NCBI GenBank assembly: GCA_947053655.1
Contig: CAMRTO010000004.1
Location: 1-64,000 of the forward strand
Source: an uncultured Clostridia bacterium
GTDB lineage: Bacteria; Bacillota; Clostridia; Christensenellales; Borkfalkiaceae
Direction of reading: 5' to 3'
Length of the DNA stretch: 64,000 nucleotides
The notes beneath the pieces were generated by a model. The model was not told the DNA's origin, did no database searches, and saw nothing but the letters and a program-made list of their open reading frames with translations. This document shows positions 50,062 to 59,274 of the stretch, piece by piece (positions within the stretch are counted from its first letter, which is position 1; every line of letters starts with the position of its first letter). The position numbers were made by a program, and so were the translations under genes.

Positions 50062-50970
50062 ATGAGGTACAATATGAATTACGAGTATTACAAAATTTTT
50101 TATTTTGTCGGCAAGCATAAAAACATAACCAAAGCCGCGGCGGAGCTTTATTCCAGCCAGCCCGCGGTGACCCGCGCGATACAGAATTTGGAAAACGAGC
50201 TTAACTGCCGCCTTTTCGTCAGGAACAAGACGGGTGTGGAGTTCACGCACGAGGGGCGGACGCTTTTCGACTATGTAAGCGTTGCCCAAAGCCAGCTTTT
50301 AAAGGGAGAGGAGGAGGTCGGCCGCGCCGTCGGCGTGGAAAGCGGCACGGTGTACCTTGCAACGACGGTGACGGCGCTGTACGGGTTTTTATTCGAATTT
50401 TTAGACGAATTCCACATGAAAAAATTCCCGGGGGTAAAATTCAAAATAAGCACGGGCTCCACAAATTCGTGTATAGAGCAGTTGAGGAAGGGCATTGCCG
50501 ACCTTGCATTCGTTTCCACGCCGTGCGGGGCAATCAAGGATTTGAACAGGGTGGATATAAAAAATTTCGGCGACGTGCTCATCGCCGGCGGCAAGTTTAG
50601 CGGGCTTAAAGACAAAACTTTGAAGTTGGAGGACCTGAAAAAATATCCTTTGGTGTGCCTCAGGCGCAGCATGCAGTTAAGGCAGTTTATGGATTCGGTC
50701 ATGGAGGAAAACGGACTGACCGTCACGCCCGATATAGAGGCGGACAGCGCGGATTTGATAGTCCCCATGGTCGGGCACAATTTCGGGCTGGGCTTTGCGC
50801 CCGCGGACATGGCGAAGCCCGCGATAGATTCGGGCGAGGTTTTCGAGGTAAAGCTGGAAACACCTCTGCCGTCAAGAAAAATTTGTCTTATTTCCGACCC
50901 GCACCACCCGCATACCGGCGCCTCGCGCGAGCTTTACAGAACGGTCGTAAATTCAGTTAAACCTGTATAA
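50062..50970 (+). CDS. LysR family transcriptional regulator
   Basis: YKIFYFVGKHKNITKAAAELYSSQPAVTRAIQNLENEL. Confidence 0.95.
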   Translation: MRYNMNYEYYKIFYFVGKHKNITKAAAELYSSQPAVTRAIQNLENELNCRLFVRNKTGVEFTHEGRTLFDYVSVAQSQLLKGEEEVGRAVGVESGTVYLATTVTALYGFLFEFLDEFHMKKFPGVKFKISTGSTNSCIEQLRKGIADLAFVSTPCGAIKDLNRVDIKNFGDVLIAGGKFSGLKDKTLKLEDLKKYPLVCLRRSMQLRQFMDSVMEENGLTVTPDIEADSADLIVPMVGHNFGLGFAPADMAKPAIDSGEVFEVKLETPLPSRKICLISDPHHPHTGASRELYRTVVNSVKPV

Positions 50971-51028
50971 TGTTTTAAACGTTTGTCCTGCCGCGCGCCT
51001 GTGTTTTGTCGGCGTAATCGTCGGGGCA

Positions 51029-51510
51029 TTGTCATACTGAGGCTCGGAACTTCGTCATTCTGAGGCTTGCCGTAAGGAGCGAAGCGACGGAATAGCGATT
51101 GTTACGCACAGCGTCAATCGCGTCAGTATCTTGAAAGATTCTTCACTGCGTTCAGAATGACAAAAAGCTTCATTCGGAATGACAGCAAAACGTCATCCTG
51201 AGCGTTAGCGAAGGATCTTGAAAAACTGCCACTTTATTCTGCATTATATTATTGAAAAGATTCTTCACTGCGTTTTGCGCATTATTATTGAAAAGATTCT
51301 TCACTGCGTTCAGAATGACAGCAAAACGTCATCCTGAGCGTTAGCGAAGGATCTTGAAAAACTGCTCACTTTATTCTGCATTATATTATTGAAAAGATTC
51401 TTCACTGCGTTCAGAATGACAATGCGGTGCGCAAAGCATCGCTACGCTCGCGCAGAATGACAATAAGGTGCGCAAAGCATCGCTACGCTCGCGCAGAATG
51501 ACAGTAAGGT
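51029..51510. repeat. Dispersed repeat R1 cluster
   Basis: Several GTCATNCTGAGCGTTAGCGAAGGATCTTGAAA and GATTCTTCACTGCGTTCAGAATGACA units. Confidence 0.93.
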
Positions 51511-51540
51511 GCTAAGTTGCGCGGAAAAGCGTAAATACAA

Positions 51541-51575
51541 AAAACCGCCGCCCGTCAAAAATGACGGGCGGCGGA
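51541..51575 (-). terminator. Terminator hairpin downstream of ppa
   Basis: CCGCCGCCCGTCA aaaa TGACGGGCGGCGG. Confidence 0.75.
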
Positions 51576-51594
51576 CTGACAGAGAGTAATATGT

Positions 51595-52125
51595 TTATGC
51601 TTCGTATTTATCCTCGTAATTTTTAATGCACTTCCTTATAATTTCCAAAGCGTCGTATTTATGACAAATTTCCTTAACGGTAGTGGTTTTGTGTTCCAGC
51701 ATCTTGTACACTTCGAAAAAGTGCATCATTTCGTCGAAAATATGTTTGGGAAGCTCCTTTATATCATAATAATGCTTATAGTTCGGGTCGGTTAAGGGCA
51801 CGGCTATTATTTTTTCGTCAAGCTCGCCGCCGTCGACCATTTTAATTACGCCGATAGGCATACATTTTATAAGCGTCATGGGAAAGATAGCCTCGTTGCA
51901 CAGCACAAGCACGTCCAGCGGGTCGCCGTCGTCGGCAAGAGTGCGCGGTATAAATCCGTAATTGGACGGATAGACGGTGGAGGTGTATAAAACTCTGTCA
52001 AGCCGCAAAAGCCCCGTTTCCTTGTCCAGTTCGTACTTGGCTTTGCTTCCTTTTGGAATTTCGATAAGCGCTTCGAACTCGTTTTCCTTTATTCTTTCCT
52101 TGTCGATGTCGTGCCAGATGTTCAT
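51595..52125 (-). CDS. ppa: Inorganic pyrophosphatase (family I)
   Basis: EIPKGSKAKYELDKETGLLRLDR...YPSNYGFIPRTLADDGDPLDVLVL. Confidence 0.97.
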   Translation of the reverse strand: MNIWHDIDKERIKENEFEALIEIPKGSKAKYELDKETGLLRLDRVLYTSTVYPSNYGFIPRTLADDGDPLDVLVLCNEAIFPMTLIKCMPIGVIKMVDGGELDEKIIAVPLTDPNYKHYYDIKELPKHIFDEMMHFFEVYKMLEHKTTTVKEICHKYDALEIIRKCIKNYEDKYEA

Positions 52126-52319
52126 TTTTTATTTCCCCTTTCGTATATGGAAAATTTTATCATACGCAAAACATAAAGTAAAATGATAATTTATAATACT
52201 TGTTATATCAAAAACGCATGCCTTATTTTATCGGGTTGTACACCTTATTGTTATTCTGCGCGAGCGTAGCGATGCTTTGCGCACCGCATTGTCATTCTGA
52301 ACGCAGTGAGCAATCTGTC

Positions 52320-52547
52320 AGCCTTCCCCCTTTTGGGGGAAGGTGGATTGACCGTAAGGTCAAGACGAATGAGGGGCTAACTCATCAAAACCCCTCATCA
52401 CCGCTACGCGGAGCTGTCTCAACCGCGGCAAAGAAAACCGCGATTTCGGGCACGCAAACGTGTTGCTATACGTTTGCTCATCTCGGACAGCAAAACAACG
52501 GATATCCGTTGTTTTGAGAAATCTGTCCTCGTCCCAAGGGAGAAGCC
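52320..52547. repeat. R2 repeat, copy 3, interrupted by element B
   Basis: AGCCTTCCCCC...CGCGGAGCT | insertion | CCCAAGGGAGAAGCC. Confidence 0.85.
52417..52532 (+). repeat. Structured ~118-nt insertion element, copy B
   Basis: TCTC-P1-(caaagaaaa)-P1'-TCGGGCAC-P2-TCATCTC-P3-CAAAAC-P4-GTTTTGAGAAA-P3'-TCGT; same architecture as 23453-23571. Confidence 0.8.
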
Positions 52548-52658
52548 TTTCAAGATACTTACGGCAAGCCTCAGTATGACAAATATGCGTCGGTCCGTGC
52601 GGGCAATGCGCCCGAATAAAAAATTTTGTCAAACGCAAAAGTTTTTTGGAAAATTGTA

Positions 52659-52687
52659 TTGACAAATTTCGCACAGTGTATTAAAAT
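52659..52687 (+). promoter_or_regulatory. SigA-type promoter for maltodextrin locus
   Basis: TTGACA-N17-TAAAAT. Confidence 0.8.
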
Positions 52688-52735
52688 GTTAGTAGTTAAA
52701 AAAAATTGATAATTTTTAACATCGATATTCAGGCG

Positions 52736-52949
52736 TAGCCGCAATTTAAGCGGACAGCCGTTGCAAACGGGCTCAGCCCGTAAAAATTAAATAAAAAATT
52801 GCCAAGGGTATACCCTTGTTCCGTGTTTTTAACACGGAACAGTATAATCTATCCGTTGTCCTGTTTCTTTAAATTCGTTTAAAGGGGCGTAAGGGCGCGG
52901 CTATCATTTTCGGACATTATTAAACGGTTAACCGAAATAAGCCGAAAAT
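52736..52949 (+). promoter_or_regulatory. Long structured leader of the maltodextrin locus
   Basis: Hairpins CCGC/GCGG, ACGGGCtcaGCCCGT, CAAGGGTATACCCTTG, TTCCGTGTTtttAACACGGAA, ATTTTCGG/CCGAAAAT. Confidence 0.5.
52920..52931. promoter_or_regulatory. Candidate LacI-family operator TTAAACGGTTAA
   Basis: Identical 12-mer at 54757; near-palindrome with central CG; LacI gene in same locus. Confidence 0.5.
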
Positions 52950-53024
52950 CATTAAATCAGATTATATGAAAAAATATCAAATTTTTTCAAATAAATAAAA
53001 AAAACGGTTAAGTGAGGAAAATTT

Positions 53025-54650
53025 ATGAAAAAATCAAAACTTCTTGTGGCTGCCGTAACAGCGTCGGTGCTGGCGCTCGGCGGCGGTGCGCTTGCGGGCT
53101 GTAACAAACACAGCCACGAATATTCGCAAGACTGGCAAAAGGACGGAACGGGGCACTGGCACGTTGCGACCTGCGACGACCTCAAAGAGGGCGATAAGGA
53201 CTACATAAAGGATTTCGCGGCGCACGTCTGGGGCGGCGATAACGAGTGCGACGTTTGCCATTACGTAAAAACCACGCCTCCGCCTACGCCTACCGAGAAG
53301 GTTACTCTCAATAAAACCGAGCTTAATCTCGGCTTGGGCAATCTCGAGGCGGAGCTTACCGCAACGGTTAACGGCGGCGGTACGGTTACCTGGTCGTCGG
53401 ATAATCCCGAAGTAGTTGCCGTAAACGAAGAAACGGGCTATGTAGAAGCTTTCAAACCCGGCGCGGCGACAATTACGGCTACGGTAGTAGGCGGTACGGA
53501 TAAGGCAACCTGCGAGGTGTCGGTTGCGGACGGCTACTATTTAATAGGCGGGCAGGATGCCGCATGGAATAAAGTCGGCGTATTCGGACAGAGCGGCGTC
53601 GTATACTTCATGCCTACCGAAACGGAAGGTATCTACAAGACGGAAAGCACAGAGCTTCCCAGAATGGGCAACTTCCAGGTTGCGCTGGTAGGCGTCGTGG
53701 ACGCAAACTGGTACAAACAGGCGTTCAACGGAAAGCATATCGCGGCGGGCGATACCGTATTAAGCAAAGTGGGCGATAACATCGGCGTCGAAAAACACGG
53801 CATGTATACCATAACCCTTGATCTGACCGGCGAAGAAGCAGTTATTTCCGGCGTCTGCGACGAAGAAATCAACGACGGCGACGTTCAGGATATCTACTAT
53901 ATTGTCGGTTCCGCAAACAAAACCTCCGGTTGGACTACGGTTACAGACGCTGCCGACGCAGGCGACTACGTGTTTACCGACAACGGAAACGGAACATATT
54001 CCCTGACCGTAGAGCTGGCTAAGGGCGGCGACTTCAAGGTTGCAATCGCAGGTATGGCTTGGAACGGCTCGCTGGGCGAATCGGCTATCCCCAGCGATTT
54101 GATAGGCACCAAAGGCACCGCAACCAAAGACACTACTTATAAACTTACCTGGTCGGACAGCGACAATATCGGCGTAGGTCTGTCTGGCAGATATACTTTC
54201 ACTCTCAATCCCAACGGCGGGGATCGCAACAAGCTCACCTATACGTTCGAAGAAACCGAAGATACCGAAACCGGCGACGAGGTTACTATCCTTCACTATT
54301 ACATCAAAGGCGACGCGTTGGCAACAGATAACGGCTGGAACGTAGGAACAGACGAAGCTTACGAGCTGAAAGAAACCGGAGAAGGCACGGGCATTTATGC
54401 AATAACGGTAGAACTTAAAGCTACCGGCGGATTTATGTTCTGGTCGTGTGCGGAGGATAAATCCGGCAACGTTACGGGAATACAGGTAGACTACTTCAAT
54501 AACGGCAACTCTACGTTTACGGCTACGGACAACTGCGTAACGGCTACGACAAACTTCTCTCCCACGGCGGTAGGCTGGTACACTATAACGCTCAATCCCG
54601 AAACCAAGGTATTGACGTTCAGCTATTCGGCGACAGCGCCTACGGTATAA
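53025..54650 (+). CDS. Starch/glycan-binding lipoprotein (His/Cys-rich N-terminus, BIG2-like, three SusE/F-type modules)
   Basis: LGGGALAGCNKHSH lipobox; VTLNKTELNLGLG...TATVVGGTDKATCEVSV; repeated YYLIGG/YYIVGS/YYIKGD modules. Confidence 0.8.
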   Translation: MKKSKLLVAAVTASVLALGGGALAGCNKHSHEYSQDWQKDGTGHWHVATCDDLKEGDKDYIKDFAAHVWGGDNECDVCHYVKTTPPPTPTEKVTLNKTELNLGLGNLEAELTATVNGGGTVTWSSDNPEVVAVNEETGYVEAFKPGAATITATVVGGTDKATCEVSVADGYYLIGGQDAAWNKVGVFGQSGVVYFMPTETEGIYKTESTELPRMGNFQVALVGVVDANWYKQAFNGKHIAAGDTVLSKVGDNIGVEKHGMYTITLDLTGEEAVISGVCDEEINDGDVQDIYYIVGSANKTSGWTTVTDAADAGDYVFTDNGNGTYSLTVELAKGGDFKVAIAGMAWNGSLGESAIPSDLIGTKGTATKDTTYKLTWSDSDNIGVGLSGRYTFTLNPNGGDRNKLTYTFEETEDTETGDEVTILHYYIKGDALATDNGWNVGTDEAYELKETGEGTGIYAITVELKATGGFMFWSCAEDKSGNVTGIQVDYFNNGNSTFTATDNCVTATTNFSPTAVGWYTITLNPETKVLTFSYSATAPTV

Positions 54651-54682
54651 AAAAACAAAATATCTATCCTTAACCGAATGCT

Positions 54683-54717
54683 CTGCCTCAAGGCAGGGCT
54701 TCGGTAAAGGAATAACT
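54683..54717 (+). promoter_or_regulatory. Intercistronic hairpin between lipoprotein and amylase genes
   Basis: ACCGAA..GCTCTGCC tcaa GGCAGGGC TTCGGT. Confidence 0.6.
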
Positions 54718-54756
54718 TTTTCGGGCTTGATTGCAGGTCCGGATAAGTTTTTTATA

Positions 54757-54768
54757 TTAAACGGTTAA
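54757..54768. promoter_or_regulatory. Candidate LacI-family operator TTAAACGGTTAA (second copy)
   Basis: Identical to 52920-52931, upstream of the GH13 gene. Confidence 0.5.
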
Positions 54769-54815
54769 TATGACCGAAGTCACATTGAGCGGCAAAAATC
54801 AAAACGGAGGAATTT

Positions 54816-57443
54816 ATGAAGGAGTTTTTTAAAGGCAAATTACATTTGCTTTGCTTTTTGATTGCGGCGGTAATGCTTTTGGGTATAGCTTTGCCCGCCT
54901 GCAAGAAAAAACCGACGACTAAATCCGAATACACGGTATCCTTCAACGTCGGCGACGACGCGGCGGCGGCAGGCGTTTCCACGCCCGAAAGTCAGACGGT
55001 AAAAAGGGACGGTAAAGTCGTTCAGCCAACTGTCGACGCATGGGAAGGACACGAGCTTATAGGCTGGTACAAAGGGTCCGCCCAATGGGATTTCACTACC
55101 GATACTGTAACTTCCGACATGACGCTTAAAGCGGAGTGGAAGAAGGACGTAAGTGCGGAAGTGGCTAAAAAGTACGAAGAAAATCTTAACTGGGGCGTGA
55201 AAGACCACCTTTATATTCACTATTTAAGGGGCGCTCATTCCGAGTCGGAGCAGGGCAAGACGAACAATGCCGCGGCTCCCGACTACGCTACGCAGATAGA
55301 CTCGTCCGTGTACGGCGACTGGGGACTTTGGGTTTGGGAGTACTTCCCCATAAACAGCGAGGGCAGGGCGTTCTATCCCATGAAGATAGACGAGTCCGGC
55401 GCGGTTTACGACATAGACCTTAAAGCCGATTACAGCGACGGCGGCTGGAACGAAGCCACGCTCAACAACAAGGGACTTAACATAAATTACGGCAACGCCC
55501 TCCGTCTGGGCATGCAGGTATACTCGCAGGACAGCCGTATACACGGCTCGGGCTTCTGGGTTAACGACGGCGGCGACGTGTACGTTGTTCTGGAAGACGC
55601 AAAGAGGGATAAGGGTGATTACCACTGGTTCGTACGGCAGGGCAGCGTGGGAGAAGGTTCGGCTAAATTCACAAACGCTTCCGTAGACGACCCCTATGCT
55701 GGCATAGAGCCCGGTTCGGCTACCACAAAGTACGACGTAACCTCCAACAAGGGCAACAACAACGTTTACGTCCAGCAACCGGTTGCGGAAGGCTGGGAAC
55801 AAAACAGCGTAGGCTATCAGGTTTTCATAGCCTCGTTCGCCGACAGTAACGGCGACGGAATGGGCGATATAAGGGGAATTATCAACAAGCTGGACTATCT
55901 CGAAGGTCTCGGCGTCGACACCCTTTGGCTTACGCCCTTCCAGCACTCCAACTCCTACCACGGCTACGATATAATGGACTACTTCTCGGTAGACCCCAGA
56001 TTCGGCACCCTGGAGGATTACAGAGAGCTTTTAAACAAAGCGCACAAGAAGGGAATGAAGGTTCTTCTCGACTTCGTTTTGAACCACACTTCGACTTCCA
56101 ATCCCTGGTTCGTCAAATCGCAAAGTCTGACCAAGGAAAAGATAAAAATGCCGGACGGCACCGTTAAGGAAATAGACTACCGCAACTTCTACACCTGGCA
56201 GAACGAGGAATACGTTTCGTCTATCAAGGACCCTCAGGAAAAGGCGCAGTGGTTCAAGGACCCCAACGGTTATTACTTCTATTCAAGCTTCAGCTCGACC
56301 ATGCCGGAACTTAACTTCGACTATCAGGCGACGCGCGACGCTATTCTGGACGTTGCGCTGTACTGGATGAGCTTCGGTCTGGACGGCTTCCGTCTCGACG
56401 CGGTAAAGCACATTTACATGGCTAACGAAAGCCGCGACCGGTCGGACTGGGTTGTAACGGATAAAGGCGCTACGGGCGATTATTCGTTCGATATGAATAA
56501 AAACGCACACTTCTTCATGGAGTTCAACGCAAAGCTTAAAGCAAGCTATCCCAACGCGTTGCTTTTGGGCGAAAACTTCAACGGCGACCCTGCAAATCTT
56601 GCCGGCTTATACGGCGGACTGGATTCGCAGTTCAACTTCAACTGGTATTACGACACGACCCATAACCTTGCGCAGCTTGCAGGCGGCAAGAGCGGCAGCG
56701 CGGCGAAAATACTCAACCAGTACGATTCCGCACAGTTCAGCTTCTCGCAGTTCCGTAAGGATTATATAGACGGCGTGTTCACTTCCAACCACGACGTGCA
56801 GCGCGCACGCGACAAGCTGTATGCAACCGACAAGGGCGTTCCCCTCACGTCGGTTAAGGGCGACGCGGCATGGACTTTGTCCGGCGACCTTGCAAAGCTT
56901 TATGCGGGAATGAGCCTTACCGTACCCGGCATCACCTGGATTTACAACGGCGACGAGCTGGGCATGTTCGGCACCAAGAAAGACAACCCCGCAGGCGACG
57001 GCGCAGGACACGAGGACAGGTGGTACCGCCAGCCAATGAAGTGGTCCAAAGAGCTCGGCGGCAGTGAAAACAACTGCCATTACCTGATGGGCTTCAACAA
57101 CTACGAGATGGAGTGGGATGCCCTCAACGTCCAGCTTGACGGCGTTGCGGAGCAGCAGACGGACGCGGGTTCCGTTTACAGCGTCTATAAGGACTTGATC
57201 AGAATCCGCAGGCAAAATCCCGTCCTCGCAAGGGGCAAGGTCGTTTCCCATACAACCTCTGGCAATGTAATTTGCTATTCGGTTAAGGACGCGGACAGTG
57301 AAATATTAATCTACATCAACGCAAGAAGCACGGCTTTGGCGGCGGGCTATAGCCTTCCCGCAGGGGCGACCCTTCTGTACGGAAGCGGACTTGCGGACTC
57401 CAACGTTCCCGCAATGTCCATTCAGATTTATAAGGTGAAATAA
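54816..57443 (+). CDS. Secreted GH13 alpha-amylase-family lipoprotein with InlB-type repeat
   Basis: Lipobox GIALPACKK; LIGWYKGSAQWDF; DFVLNH, GFRLDAVKH, LLGENF, SNHDVQR. Confidence 0.94.
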   Translation: MKEFFKGKLHLLCFLIAAVMLLGIALPACKKKPTTKSEYTVSFNVGDDAAAAGVSTPESQTVKRDGKVVQPTVDAWEGHELIGWYKGSAQWDFTTDTVTSDMTLKAEWKKDVSAEVAKKYEENLNWGVKDHLYIHYLRGAHSESEQGKTNNAAAPDYATQIDSSVYGDWGLWVWEYFPINSEGRAFYPMKIDESGAVYDIDLKADYSDGGWNEATLNNKGLNINYGNALRLGMQVYSQDSRIHGSGFWVNDGGDVYVVLEDAKRDKGDYHWFVRQGSVGEGSAKFTNASVDDPYAGIEPGSATTKYDVTSNKGNNNVYVQQPVAEGWEQNSVGYQVFIASFADSNGDGMGDIRGIINKLDYLEGLGVDTLWLTPFQHSNSYHGYDIMDYFSVDPRFGTLEDYRELLNKAHKKGMKVLLDFVLNHTSTSNPWFVKSQSLTKEKIKMPDGTVKEIDYRNFYTWQNEEYVSSIKDPQEKAQWFKDPNGYYFYSSFSSTMPELNFDYQATRDAILDVALYWMSFGLDGFRLDAVKHIYMANESRDRSDWVVTDKGATGDYSFDMNKNAHFFMEFNAKLKASYPNALLLGENFNGDPANLAGLYGGLDSQFNFNWYYDTTHNLAQLAGGKSGSAAKILNQYDSAQFSFSQFRKDYIDGVFTSNHDVQRARDKLYATDKGVPLTSVKGDAAWTLSGDLAKLYAGMSLTVPGITWIYNGDELGMFGTKKDNPAGDGAGHEDRWYRQPMKWSKELGGSENNCHYLMGFNNYEMEWDALNVQLDGVAEQQTDAGSVYSVYKDLIRIRRQNPVLARGKVVSHTTSGNVICYSVKDADSEILIYINARSTALAAGYSLPAGATLLYGSGLADSNVPAMSIQIYKVK

Positions 57444-57455
57444 GGGGGTGCGGAC

Positions 57456-58364
57456 ATGAAAAAGATTTTAGCGTTAACTTTAACCGGTATGATGCTTTTG
57501 GGCGGCTCCGGCGCGGCGGTGGCGTTTGCGTCGGCGGAGCCCGACGGTGGCGCTCATACTCAGACAACTGCGCCCGAAGCGGAGCAGGCAAAGCTTTACC
57601 TCGTCCCCGGCACTTATGCGGCGGACGGCGAGGTTAAGGAAAATACGGTTTCCGCAGGCGCGCAAAAGCTTTCCGCGGAGCAGTGCGACGCGATATTTAC
57701 AGACAATGCGTATCTGTGCACTCTTTCCGAAGGCGAAGATCTTCCCGTTCCCGTCAGCGAAAGGGTCGACAAGAACGGCGCAAAATATACGTTCAACGGC
57801 TGGTGGTCGATAGTCGACGCGACTGTAACCTACTTCGATAAAGTTCCGTCCGTTACGGAGACCACGTATCTTTACGCGGACTGGCGCGCGGATTTATCCC
57901 AGCGCAAAGACCCCGTAGTTCCCGACGAAAGCACGGCGGCGCAACCCAACCATTACATGTCGGTAAAACGTGCCGCCACGGGCGAGGAAGAAATATTAAC
58001 CCTGCGCATAAGCGGAACGGACGTAACCACCGCGGACAAATTGGGCTACGACAGGGCAGTGCAGTTATATAACGGCTGGTTCGAGCTTAGCCCCGGCGAC
58101 GAAATCACCGTCTACTCGGCGGGACTGGGCGGCGCGGAGGAAGTACAGGTTGCCCCGCTTGCCGTCACAGGACAAAAAATCGACCTTGAAAACGACGGAG
58201 ACGGCAGTAACATTACCGCAAACTATTTAACGGCTTCGTTGACGGGCGTGCCTAAGCTTACTTATAGAAAATCCCAGAAAAAGCGTCCTTTCAGAATTTA
58301 TATAAAGTTCCATTCCGACGGCGCTAAGATGGCAGTCTATATGGAGCCTATGGACAGGACTTAA
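57456..58364 (+). CDS. Hypothetical secreted protein with InlB-like repeat
   Basis: Signal peptide; YTFNGWWSIVDATVTYFDKVPSVTETTYLYADWRAD. Confidence 0.7.
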   Translation: MKKILALTLTGMMLLGGSGAAVAFASAEPDGGAHTQTTAPEAEQAKLYLVPGTYAADGEVKENTVSAGAQKLSAEQCDAIFTDNAYLCTLSEGEDLPVPVSERVDKNGAKYTFNGWWSIVDATVTYFDKVPSVTETTYLYADWRADLSQRKDPVVPDESTAAQPNHYMSVKRAATGEEEILTLRISGTDVTTADKLGYDRAVQLYNGWFELSPGDEITVYSAGLGGAEEVQVAPLAVTGQKIDLENDGDGSNITANYLTASLTGVPKLTYRKSQKKRPFRIYIKFHSDGAKMAVYMEPMDRT

Positions 58365-58469
58365 AAAAGAAAAGTTCGTTTTTCTCCCCAAATGCGTCCG
58401 CTCCGCCTTCCGCCTTACGGCGGGGGCGGCAGCGGGGGCAGACTTTTCACATAACGGATAATACGGCTA

Positions 58470-59267
58470 ATGGAAAGAATAACCATCAAAGACGTCGCCC
58501 GTCTTGCGGACGTGTCGGTCGCTACGGTTTCGTACATAGTCAACGGCATACACGAGGACAGGTACACGCCCGACACCAAGCGCAAGGTTTTGCAAATAGT
58601 AAACCTTTACAATTATCAGCCTTCGCGGCTTGCGCAGTCGTTTGCGCTCAGCAAAAGCAGAAACGTAATAATCCTTACAGACAAGCAGGAATCCATTTTA
58701 CAGAAGGCGGAAAGCTACGACTTTTTAATGCTTTTCTGCAAGACGTTCGAAAGTCTGGGCTACAACCCGATAATTCAGACCCATCTTGAAAACACCCGCG
58801 TCGACATGGCGGACGCGATTATTTGCTTCGGAATGGAGGAGGATAAGTTCCGCCGCTTCGCGCAGGAAAATTTCGTGCCCCTTATTTCCGTCAACGGAAA
58901 AATCAACGACGAGCTGTTTTTTCAGGTCTGGCAGGACTTTGAGCGCGTTATGCAAAAGGGCGGGGAAAAATTCGGAAAAAACAACTTCACGCCCGTGCTC
59001 GTCGACATGTACAACGCGGTTTTAAAGCAGGAAATACGCGCTTTGGCGGAAAATACCGTTTTCGTCGCCGGCAACGATTTAAGCAAACTGCCTAAGGGCA
59101 ACGTCGTTATCGTCCATTCCTCTTTAAGGGAGGTGTACGGCTTGGGCAGGTCGGAAGTTCTTTACTTCCCCGCCAACACGCAGGCAAGACAGGACGCCAT
59201 AATCGACTGTTTTAAAAAAGCTACGGAAAGGGTTCAGGGTACCGTGCATACGGTACGCGTCAAGTGA
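58470..59267 (+). CDS. LacI family transcriptional regulator, short form (265 aa)
   Basis: MERITIKDVARLADVSVATVSYIVNG HTH. Confidence 0.93.
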   Translation: MERITIKDVARLADVSVATVSYIVNGIHEDRYTPDTKRKVLQIVNLYNYQPSRLAQSFALSKSRNVIILTDKQESILQKAESYDFLMLFCKTFESLGYNPIIQTHLENTRVDMADAIICFGMEEDKFRRFAQENFVPLISVNGKINDELFFQVWQDFERVMQKGGEKFGKNNFTPVLVDMYNAVLKQEIRALAENTVFVAGNDLSKLPKGNVVIVHSSLREVYGLGRSEVLYFPANTQARQDAIIDCFKKATERVQGTVHTVRVK

Positions 59268-59274
59268 GCGGACA

